Shown piece by piece: positions 17,723 through 24,890 of a stretch of 61,049 nt of DNA; the stretch's first letter is position 1, and each line of letters opens with the position of its first letter. A model generated the notes under the pieces. It was not told the DNA's origin, did no database searches, and saw nothing but the letters and a program-made list of their open reading frames with translations. The DNA lies in NCBI GenBank assembly GCA_024680835.1, contig JAILBP010000287.1:1-61049 (forward strand), read 5' to 3'. Position numbers and translations under genes: made by a program. The stretch is from RGIG6904 sp024680835 (lineage in GTDB: Bacteria > Bacillota > Clostridia > Lachnospirales > Lachnospiraceae).

Positions 17723-18124
17723 TCAGCTTCCTATTGCAGTCTTCATACGGTTGAACTCATTGGTAATGGAGGATGTGAGTCCCTGATACCTGAGCTGCTC
17801 ACTGGCAAGCTCAACGTTCTCCGTCTGCGGATCCACATTATTGCCGTCAAGGCGATAATCATAGGGGTAAGCAGCGGCATCAAGCTGCGCATTCGCCGTT
17901 ATCTTCCCGTAATCAACATTATTGATCTTTTTATCGAGGGACAGATATCTGTCCGATTTTGCCAACTGCTGTTTGAGCAGGCTCTCAAAGTCTACTTCCC
18001 TTCTCTTATAACCCGGGGTGCTGACATTTGCCAGATTGTTGGCGATCACTGTCTCCCTCAGCCAGCTGGCGTCAGAAGCCTTATCCAGTACGTTTATGTA
18101 ATTAAATGCACTGCTTTGGATCAT
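17723..18124 (-). CDS. flgB: FlgB, flagellar basal-body rod protein
   Basis: A 133-aa rod protein, first gene of the flagellar operon. I use the ATG at 18124 (MIQSSAFNYINVLDKASD) because AAGGTGG lies just upstream; the longer upstream frame crosses the promoter and leader and has no family-like sequence. The motif VIANNLANVSTPGYKRREVD (truncated here) is the rod signature. The C-terminal helix reads ELASEQLRYQGLTSSITNEF. FlgB is the most proximal rod protein. The strong promoter at 18192-18219 gives a leader of about 60 nt. Confidence 0.95.
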   Translation of the reverse strand: MIQSSAFNYINVLDKASDASWLRETVIANNLANVSTPGYKRREVDFESLLKQQLAKSDRYLSLDKKINNVDYGKITANAQLDAAAYPYDYRLDGNNVDPQTENVELASEQLRYQGLTSSITNEFNRMKTAIGS

Positions 18125-18191
18125 AAAACCACCTTTCCATGAGCGCCTACATTTTGTGCGCATTAAAACATAGTACACCCATATATAGACC

Positions 18192-18219
18192 ATTATACAC
18201 ATCAAAGAAAAAATATCAA
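18192..18219 (-). promoter_or_regulatory. Sigma-A type promoter of the flagellar operon
   Basis: Read on the minus strand: TTGATA, 16-bp spacer, TATAAT. The -10 is a perfect consensus and the -35 has one or two mismatches. It lies 68 bp upstream of the flgB start, after the codY terminator, so the flagellar operon appears to be transcribed independently of codY by the housekeeping polymerase. No sigma-28 promoter and no convincing CodY box was seen nearby. Confidence 0.8.
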
Positions 18220-18293
18220 GAAAAAAACACAAAATATTGTGTAAATATGATCGCACAGACACAAGGGGAATATCATCATAAAAAACCGCTTAA

Positions 18294-18333
18294 AGACAAA
18301 AAGGACCCGGGGATCACCCTAAGTCCTTTTACA
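18294..18333 (-). terminator. Rho-independent terminator after codY
   Basis: On the minus strand AAAAGGAC and GTCCTTTTT flank an inner GGG/CCC-containing loop region, giving a hairpin that ends in a T-run. It ends the comM-dprA-topA-codY transcript. It now lies about 140 bp from the codY stop because a 105-bp element has inserted between them. Confidence 0.7.
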
Positions 18334-18357
18334 TATTCCGAATCCGTTCAGTTTTAT

Positions 18358-18462
18358 GTTACTATTCACAAGTGACTGATTCCAATCAATATCATATAGC
18401 ATACAGTCTGCCAAGCAAGCTGGCAGCCTGTATACTACATGATATTGGCTGTGAATAGTAAC
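18358..18462. mobile_element. 105-bp MITE-like palindromic element with 8-bp target duplication
   Basis: The element begins GTTACTATTCACA and ends with its exact inverse TGTGAATAGTAAC (13-bp terminal inverted repeats). The identical 8-mer AGTTTTAT flanks it on both sides (18350-18357 and 18463-18470), the mark of a transposition event. The inside is another long imperfect palindrome (arms about 18389-18415 and 18423-18449) around an AGCAAGC loop. It is too short to code for a transposase, so it would move in trans. It sits 9 bp from the codY stop counting the right-hand duplication. Transcribed, it would fold into one tall hairpin. Confidence 0.85.
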
Positions 18463-18471
18463 AGTTTTATA

Positions 18472-19251
18472 TCATATTCTTTTTTCCCTTGCGATCTTCT
18501 CCAGCTCATCCACCAGAAATTCGTTCTCTATCCTGATGACCGTACCCTTCATACCGGCGGAACGGGACTCTATGACACCTCCGCTCTCAAGTTTTCTGAG
18601 TCCGTTGACGATAACGGAACGGGTCACGCCGTATTTTTCCGCCACACGGCTTGTGATCAGTATGCCCTCCATCCCGTTCAATTCACGGAAAACATAGACA
18701 ACCGAAGCAAGCTCCGCTTGTGACAGTGTATCGATGGCCGCGTCAAGAGAACGCCTCCTGCGTTTCTCTTCCTCATCCTCCTCGTCTACCGATCGGTTTA
18801 TCTCAAGCCCCACCACAGTGGTACCGTACTCAGCCAGGATAATATCATCGAGCTCATACTCTGCGCCTTTTCTGAACACAAACAACGTACCCAGTCTGTT
18901 GCCGGCAATATTAATGGGTGCAATGATGACAGAATAGTCCCTGGACACATTTTCAAATCCAAGGGTCATCAGATTAACATTCTCTTTGGTAGACAGGATT
19001 GTCAGCAGCCTTTCATTGAGCTGTGGATCAATCTTCTCACCCTTTTTTTCGGCTAAAAGAGGCGATAACTTTATAGCTGAATTGTTTTTTGATGCGCCTA
19101 ATATTTTCCCGCTCCTGCTGATGACCAGGATCTCCGAGTCCAGAACATCACCCAAAACGCAGCTTATATCGCTGAAATTAAGCTTGTTTGAATCATAATT
19201 GTGTATAAGCTTATTTACTTTTCTTGTCTTATCCAGTAACCTTATTCCCAT
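18472..19251 (-). CDS. codY: CodY, GTP- and branched-chain amino acid-sensing repressor
   Basis: A 259-aa global regulator of standard length. The N-terminal GAF-type domain (about 1-155, LLDKTRKVNKLIHNYDSNKL at the start) binds Ile/Leu/Val. The C-terminal winged helix (about 180-255) has the recognition helix AEKYGVTRSVIVNGLRKLES, typical of CodY. In Firmicutes CodY represses amino-acid uptake, biosynthesis and often motility when nutrients are plentiful. The gene is 80 bp downstream of topA and directly upstream of flgB, the same neighbourhood as in Bacillus subtilis, though clpQ-clpY and xerC/codV are missing here. Its start lacks a strong binding site. Confidence 0.97.
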   Translation of the reverse strand: MGIRLLDKTRKVNKLIHNYDSNKLNFSDISCVLGDVLDSEILVISRSGKILGASKNNSAIKLSPLLAEKKGEKIDPQLNERLLTILSTKENVNLMTLGFENVSRDYSVIIAPINIAGNRLGTLFVFRKGAEYELDDIILAEYGTTVVGLEINRSVDEEDEEEKRRRRSLDAAIDTLSQAELASVVYVFRELNGMEGILITSRVAEKYGVTRSVIVNGLRKLESGGVIESRSAGMKGTVIRIENEFLVDELEKIAREKRI

Positions 19252-19331
19252 TTTTTAAAACCAAACCCTTAACATTATATTTACTGTCAAAACAATCTAT
19301 TACTATCACTGCCGGCTCCGTCTTTTGTCTG

Positions 19332-21314
19332 TTATTTCCTGTCCTTGCCCGCGCCCGGCAGATTCCATGAAATGTATTCGCACTCCGGCGCACCCTCACA
19401 GCCGTAGAACCTTCTGCCCTTTTTGGTACGTCTGACCACAAGTTCTTTTCCGCACTCAGGACAGGCAACACCGGTCTTTTCAAGATACGGCTTTGTGTTC
19501 CTGCACTCCGGAAATCCGGGACAGGCGAGGAATTTTCCGTATGCGCCGTACTTTATCACCATGTTGCGCCCACAGAGCTCACAGACCACATCCGTAACTT
19601 CATCGGCGAGTTCCACCTTTTCCAGCTTTTTCTCCGCCTCCACAACAGCTTTGTCCAGATCCGGGTAAAAATTCTCCAATACGGTCTTCCACTCCACGCT
19701 GCCGTCCTCGATCCTGTCCAGAAGTCCCTCCATATTTGCGGTGAAAGTCTCATCCACTATGGTGGGGAAACAATCCGACATGATGTTGTTAACGGCTTCT
19801 CCCACATCCGTGAGGAAAAGATTTTTATTCTCTTTCAAAACATAACGTCTGTTCAACAGAACTCCTATGGTGGGAGCGTAGGTTGAAGGTCTTCCTATGC
19901 CGTGTTCCTCCATGGTCTTTACCAGTGCCGCCTCTGTAAAGTGCGGCTTTGACTTGGTAAAATGCTGCTCACTGTCATAGGCGGAAGCCTTTAGCTCCAT
20001 GCCTTTCTCAAGATTTCCCGGCAGTTCGTTGCTCTTCTCGTTTTTATCATCCGCCTCGGTATATACCGCCATAAAGCCCGCAAAAGACAGCTTGAAACTG
20101 CCTGTTGAAAGCTTGTGTTCGCCGTTTTTGATCTTGACTGTGGCAGTGTCGTATTTTGCCGCTGTCATGCAGGAAGCCAGAAATCTGTTGTATATGAGCT
20201 GATACAGCCTGAAAAGATCCCTCGGCAGCGATTCTTTTACCATGACGGGAGTTCTGGTGATGTCCGTGGGTCTTATGGCCTCGTGGGCATCCTGTACACG
20301 TGCCGCCTTTTTACCTGTGGGCTGGGCTCCGACGTACTCCGCGCCGTAATGCTCTTCAATATAAGTCTTTGTAGCGGCATAAGCATCATCGGAAACACGG
20401 GTGGAATCCGTACGCAGATATGTGATCAACGCTACGGTTCCGCTGCCCTTCACATCAACTCCCTCGTATAACTGCTGGGCGAGACGCATAGTCTTCTGTG
20501 TCGGGAAATTCAGCACCTTTGCCGCTTCCTGCTGCATCGTACTGGTGGTAAACGGAAGAGGTCTGTTTTTTTCGCGTTTGCCGAATTTAATATCATCTAC
20601 GATATATTTGCCTTTTTTAAGTTCCTTCTCAAGCTTCTCCGTATCTTCACCCACAGAGAGCTGTTTCGGTCCCTCATACTTGACATTCAGAGGTTTTTTC
20701 TCACCTTTTACAGTCAGATCCACATTCATGGTCCAGTATTCCTCGGGCACAAATTCCGCTATCTCGGCCTCTCTGTCCGCTATCATCTTGAGGGTTGCGG
20801 ACTGAACACGCCCGGCGGAGAGTTTGCTCTTTACCTTGCTCCACAACAGCGGTGAAATACGGTATCCCACCATTCTGTCCAGGATCCTCCTGGCCTGCTG
20901 GGCATCCACCAGATCCATATCGATCTCCCTGGGATGTTTTATCGACTCCTTTACCGCATTTTTTGTGATCTCATTGAAAGTAATGCGGTAAACCTTTTTA
21001 TCCTTAAATTCCTTAAGCTTTAATGCGAAGCAAAGATGCCAGCTAATGGCCTCTCCCTCACGGTCAGGGTCCGTTGCGAGATAGATAACATCTGCTTTTT
21101 TCACTTCCTTGCGAAGTGCTGCCAGTACATCCCCCTTTCCCCTGATAGTGATATATTTCGGTTCATAATCATGTTCCGGATCAAACCCCAGCTGACTCTT
21201 GGGAAGATCCCTCACATGTCCGCCGGATGCAGTAACCTTATAGTTTTTCCCCAAAAATTTTGATATTGTTTTCACCTTGGCAGGTGATTCCACGATTACC
21301 AGATAATTCGACAA
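19332..21314 (-). CDS. topA: DNA topoisomerase I
   Basis: A 660-aa type IA topoisomerase that relaxes negative supercoils. I start it at TTG 21314 (product SNYLVIVESPAKVKTISKF with initiator Met) because GGAGG lies 8 bp upstream. An ATG five codons earlier overlaps that binding site. The Toprim motifs IVESPAKVK and ATDPDREGEAISWHL are present, as is the catalytic tyrosine region ITYLRTDSTR. Two C-terminal Cys4 zinc fingers follow (C-E-L-C...C-P-G-F-P-E-C and C-P-E-C...C-E-G-A-P-E-C). It lies between dprA and codY in one transcription unit, as in Bacillus. Confidence 0.98.
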   Translation of the reverse strand: MSNYLVIVESPAKVKTISKFLGKNYKVTASGGHVRDLPKSQLGFDPEHDYEPKYITIRGKGDVLAALRKEVKKADVIYLATDPDREGEAISWHLCFALKLKEFKDKKVYRITFNEITKNAVKESIKHPREIDMDLVDAQQARRILDRMVGYRISPLLWSKVKSKLSAGRVQSATLKMIADREAEIAEFVPEEYWTMNVDLTVKGEKKPLNVKYEGPKQLSVGEDTEKLEKELKKGKYIVDDIKFGKREKNRPLPFTTSTMQQEAAKVLNFPTQKTMRLAQQLYEGVDVKGSGTVALITYLRTDSTRVSDDAYAATKTYIEEHYGAEYVGAQPTGKKAARVQDAHEAIRPTDITRTPVMVKESLPRDLFRLYQLIYNRFLASCMTAAKYDTATVKIKNGEHKLSTGSFKLSFAGFMAVYTEADDKNEKSNELPGNLEKGMELKASAYDSEQHFTKSKPHFTEAALVKTMEEHGIGRPSTYAPTIGVLLNRRYVLKENKNLFLTDVGEAVNNIMSDCFPTIVDETFTANMEGLLDRIEDGSVEWKTVLENFYPDLDKAVVEAEKKLEKVELADEVTDVVCELCGRNMVIKYGAYGKFLACPGFPECRNTKPYLEKTGVACPECGKELVVRRTKKGRRFYGCEGAPECEYISWNLPGAGKDRK

Positions 21315-21356
21315 GTTCTTTTCCTCCATTTCGGGACTTAAGATCCGGATAGCCTG

Positions 21357-22469
21357 TCACCCCGCATTGATCCTGTATTTACCGGGGTCGGTTTCTGTGA
21401 TATATCCCTTGTCCATCAGTCCCATTATTATCACGGCCAGCTCCGGAACAGACATCCCCGTGGATGAAGCTATCTCTTCCAGACCTTTAGACCGAAGGTC
21501 AAGGTTACTATACACAATAAATTCTTCTTTTTCAAGTTTTAATTCTAAGTTTCGTTTTCTGACCGCTCCGCCGTCGGACCTGAGGCCAAGATCGGCCGCC
21601 AGATCCTCTATGTCCAGTATTATGCCTGCCCCCTGCTTTATAAGGCGGTTCGTTCCCCTTGAATTGATGTCGTTGATCCTGCCGGGCAGGACGTAAACAT
21701 CCCTGTTCTGTTCAAGCGCGGCATCGGCGGTTATAAGGGTCCCGGACTTTTCTCTCGCCTCCACCACGATCAGCACATCGGAAAGCCCGGATATAATACG
21801 GTTTCTCGGCGGAAAAAGTTTTGGCCTCGGCGCAGTGGAGGGCTTGTATTCCGATATTATCCCGCCTCCGCCCTCCAGTATATCCTCGTACAGCTTCCAG
21901 TGCTCCTCCGGATAGACCACATCGACTCCGCAGCCCATCACTGCAAAGGTCTTGCCTCCGTGGGCTAACGCCCCCCTGTGGGAATGCCCGTCAATGCCGC
22001 GGGCCAGACCGCTCACCACGGAAACACCCAGATCCGCCATCTTCTCACCTATCTCGTAAGCCCATTTCGCACCATTGTCGGTGCACGCCCTGGCTCCCAC
22101 CACCGCTACGCTCATCTCTTCATCGGAGGGAAGCTCTCCTATATAATACAGCCAGTATGGCGCATCCTGTATTTCCTTAAGCCTCTCAGGATACTGAACG
22201 GAGTTTCTCGTAATAAAATGTATGGATTTCTCCGCCAGTTTTTCCCATTCCTTCTCAATATCGAAGGTTTTTCTGCTCTCAAATATGAGTGATGCTTCCG
22301 CCTCACCGATCCCCCTCACAGCCATCAGATCCGCCGGGGGAAGATGATAGATCTCGTACGCCCCGGAAGTATATTTCATGAGCTGTTTTATGGTCTTTGG
22401 TCCTATGCCGTCTATGCTCGACAGCCAGAACTCATATTTCATACGTTCGTTTGTTATATCCGTACTCAA
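21357..22469 (-). CDS. dprA: DprA/Smf, DNA-processing protein
   Basis: A 370-aa protein when started at TTG 22469, which is 8 bp after GGAGG and 5 bp past the comM stop; an ATG at 22475 that overlaps the comM stop is an alternative. Domains: N-terminal helix-hairpin-helix-like part (LSSIDGIGPKTIKQLM), a Rossmann-type DNA-binding core with VVGARACTDNGAK and SGLARGIDGHSHRGAL, and a C-terminal winged helix (about 310-365). In transformation DprA protects incoming single strands and loads RecA. With comM directly upstream, it forms a competence pair. DprA is also found in non-competent bacteria, so it does not prove natural transformation. Confidence 0.96.
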   Translation of the reverse strand: MSTDITNERMKYEFWLSSIDGIGPKTIKQLMKYTSGAYEIYHLPPADLMAVRGIGEAEASLIFESRKTFDIEKEWEKLAEKSIHFITRNSVQYPERLKEIQDAPYWLYYIGELPSDEEMSVAVVGARACTDNGAKWAYEIGEKMADLGVSVVSGLARGIDGHSHRGALAHGGKTFAVMGCGVDVVYPEEHWKLYEDILEGGGGIISEYKPSTAPRPKLFPPRNRIISGLSDVLIVVEAREKSGTLITADAALEQNRDVYVLPGRINDINSRGTNRLIKQGAGIILDIEDLAADLGLRSDGGAVRKRNLELKLEKEEFIVYSNLDLRSKGLEEIASSTGMSVPELAVIIMGLMDKGYITETDPGKYRINAG

Positions 22470-22474
22470 GCCCA

Positions 22475-24034
22475 TCACCTCCCCTGTTCTGTTTCCATGC
22501 GGAAACATAATGCCTCGCAGAGATGCTTTTTGAGTATTTTTTCGCTTTCATCCAGATCCGCAATGGTCCTGGCAACCTTCAGGATCTTGTGATAACCCCT
22601 GGCGGTAAGCTTGAACTTGTCATACATTTTCTCCATCAGTGCATTCTCCTGCTCTCCCAGAGCGCAGAATTTCTGCATCATGGCAGGATTCAACCTGCTG
22701 TTGAAGTTGATATCGCAATCTCTGTATCTCTCCTGCTGGATCCTGTGACATTTTTCCACCCTTTTTCTGATCTCGGCGGAGGACTCATTGGAACCGGAGC
22801 CGTTTAACTCATCAAAGCTTATGGCCGCCGCCTCCACCACCAGATCGATCCTGTCCATCAAAGGCTTTGATATCCTGCTTCTGTATTTGATCACGGACTG
22901 TCTTGTGCAGGTGCACCGGTTTGAGGGATAATAACCGCATTTGCAGGGATTCATACTGCTGCACAGCAATATGTCCGCAGGGTACTCCACCGTGTTCATG
23001 GCTCTGGTGATCTTTATCTTCCTGTCCTCCAAAGGTTCCCTCAGAGTTTCCAGAGCAGATGGTGCAAATTCCGGCAGTTCATCGAGATACAGCACCCCCT
23101 TGTGTGCCAGTGACACCTCCCCCGGCTTTATGACTGCCCCGCCTCCGCTTAAACCCGCGGCAGATACAGTATGGTGGGGCGAGCGTATCGGTCTGCTTGT
23201 CATAAGTCCACGCTTACCGTCCATGAGACCGCAGACACTGTAGATCTTTGACACTTCCAGCCTCTCTTCAGGTAATAGTGGCGGCAAAATAGTAGGAATA
23301 CGCTTTGCCACCATGGTCTTGCCGGCTCCCGGCGGTCCCGTCATGAGGAAATTATGCATACCCGCAACAGCTATCTCACAGGCTCTCCGCAAAACCTGCT
23401 GTCCGCGGATATCCGAAAAATCCAATTTTTCGGAGGATCCTTCCTCCTGTTCCTCAAGGATCGTTTGAGAAGAATCCGGCATACCTTCCGACACCGGGAT
23501 CCCGGACTCATCGTAGTAAACCTTTTTCCCCGACACCGCATCCAGCACATCCAGCAGGTGTTCGATACCTATGATCTCTATCCCTGACACAAGCCTGGCT
23601 TCACAGAGATTATCCATTGGCACGATACACTTATTAATGCCCTCCTCCTTTGCCTTAAGGACATAGGACAGCATACCGTTTATGCCGGAAACGGCACCGT
23701 CAAGGCGCAGTTCACCCACCATAAAAACATTATTCAGATCGTTTTGTGAGATTATACCCAAAGCAGTCATGATAGACACTGCTATGGGCAGGTCAAGACC
23801 TGACCCTGATTTTTTGACTGAAGCCGGCGCCAGATTGATGGTCACTCTCTTGGCCGGCAGTGAGATCCCGTTGTTCTTGAGGGCGGTGCGTATACGCTCC
23901 TTTGACTCTCTGACCTCACCTGACACAAATCCCACCATGTCAACGCATGGAAGCCCGTCGCTGACGTCGGCCTCCGCATCTACCATGATGGCATCTATGC
24001 CGCTTAAAACCGCTGTTTTAACATAACTGTACAT
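22475..24034 (-). CDS. comM: ComM/YifB family AAA+ ATPase (Mg chelatase-like)
   Basis: A 519-aa protein. The N-terminal ~170 residues are an S16-protease-like fold (SGLDLPIAVSIMTALG). The AAA+ core carries Walker A TGPPGAGKTMVAKRIP and Walker B GVLYLDELPEF. Cys-rich spacing CGYYPSNRCTC and a C-terminal helical domain (ARGYHKILKVARTIADLDES) complete the ComM plan. ComM is a hexameric branch-migration helicase that helps integrate transforming DNA in bacteria where it was tested. First gene of a strong-promoter operon with dprA, topA and codY. Confidence 0.95.
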   Translation of the reverse strand: MYSYVKTAVLSGIDAIMVDAEADVSDGLPCVDMVGFVSGEVRESKERIRTALKNNGISLPAKRVTINLAPASVKKSGSGLDLPIAVSIMTALGIISQNDLNNVFMVGELRLDGAVSGINGMLSYVLKAKEEGINKCIVPMDNLCEARLVSGIEIIGIEHLLDVLDAVSGKKVYYDESGIPVSEGMPDSSQTILEEQEEGSSEKLDFSDIRGQQVLRRACEIAVAGMHNFLMTGPPGAGKTMVAKRIPTILPPLLPEERLEVSKIYSVCGLMDGKRGLMTSRPIRSPHHTVSAAGLSGGGAVIKPGEVSLAHKGVLYLDELPEFAPSALETLREPLEDRKIKITRAMNTVEYPADILLCSSMNPCKCGYYPSNRCTCTRQSVIKYRSRISKPLMDRIDLVVEAAAISFDELNGSGSNESSAEIRKRVEKCHRIQQERYRDCDINFNSRLNPAMMQKFCALGEQENALMEKMYDKFKLTARGYHKILKVARTIADLDESEKILKKHLCEALCFRMETEQGR

Positions 24035-24097
24035 TTTTCGCCTTTCGGTGTCTCAGATGATTGGGGGATCAGACAGACTCCGAAAAACCGTATGTGA

Positions 24098-24126
24098 ACT
24101 TTACACTAAAATATCTTTTTTGTCAA
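24098..24126 (-). promoter_or_regulatory. Strong promoter of comM-dprA-topA-codY
   Basis: Minus strand: perfect TTGACA, 17-bp spacer, TAAAGT. It is 64 bp upstream of the comM ATG. The spacing is ideal and the -35 is fully consensus, so this operon should be well expressed. Confidence 0.8.
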
Positions 24127-24212
24127 ACCTGTTTCTCTGCAGATCCTTTCAGCTCATGAACCCGGGGGCAAACAGACTTAAGCCGCACGACCGACCTGCT
24201 GTCCAAAGATCA

Positions 24213-24890
24213 TTAAAACACAGCCGGAAATGCCATCTTAACAGCCCAGAGCACCATGAGATGCACCGGATAGAATACATAGAAAACATATTTGAGCTTC
24301 ATGCCTCTCTTACCGTTGTAGAAATGGATGAGAGGGAAAGCCGCAATGCACGTCATCTCCGTCTTACCATAAAAGGCAAAGAATATGACTGATGCCATGA
24401 TATATTTGGTGATCTCCTGTTTGAGATCTCCGTTTCTGTACTGGTAAAAAACAAATATGACTGCAACACCGCAGGCGACATAATCCACCCTCAAGGCCAG
24501 TGCCGCGAACATGAAAGCCATCACTATGAAAAACTTCAAAAACGGCTTCTTTGGATCCTCCGGTTTTTTCTCCAAAGTATCCAGACACCATATCATGATA
24601 AGTCCCAATGCCAGGGTAAAGAAAACATTCTGGTGGTCAAGCCACAGAATACTCCCTTTAAAAGCCAGATTAAAGGGAATCTCCGATACGGCAGCGAAAG
24701 CCAGCAGCCTCAATATGTATTTTTTTATGTCTTTAGTTCTTTGGAAACCCTCTACCAACAGGAAGATATATATCGGAAATGCGACGCGGCCTATAAGCCT
24801 TAATACAATCTGATCCGGAAATAAACACGCACCGATGTGATCTATCATCATGGTGATGAGAGCTATCAGCTTTAAGGTGGAATTACTCAT
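24213..24890 (-). CDS. TraX-like polytopic membrane protein
   Basis: A 225-aa integral membrane protein with about seven or eight hydrophobic segments. It begins MSNSTLKLIALITMMIDHIG, and the motifs M-I-D-H-I-G, RLIGRVAFPIYIFLLVEGF and VSEIPFNLAF are the marks of the TraX family (Pfam name 'TraX'). The founding member acetylates the F-pilin N-terminus and related proteins are thought to be membrane acyltransferases. Chromosomal copies are common in Firmicutes without any conjugation genes, and none occur here. The ATG lies inside the 3' end of the GH13-like gene (8-bp overlap), which suggests translational coupling. Substrate unknown. Confidence 0.8.
   Translation of the reverse strand: MSNSTLKLIALITMMIDHIGACLFPDQIVLRLIGRVAFPIYIFLLVEGFQRTKDIKKYILRLLAFAAVSEIPFNLAFKGSILWLDHQNVFFTLALGLIMIWCLDTLEKKPEDPKKPFLKFFIVMAFMFAALALRVDYVACGVAVIFVFYQYRNGDLKQEITKYIMASVIFFAFYGKTEMTCIAAFPLIHFYNGKRGMKLKYVFYVFYPVHLMVLWAVKMAFPAVF

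Noticed and set aside
18331..18345. Possible CodY box near the flgB promoter
   Set aside because: Only about 8 of 15 positions fit AATTTTCWGAAAATT, which is no better than chance in AT-rich DNA.
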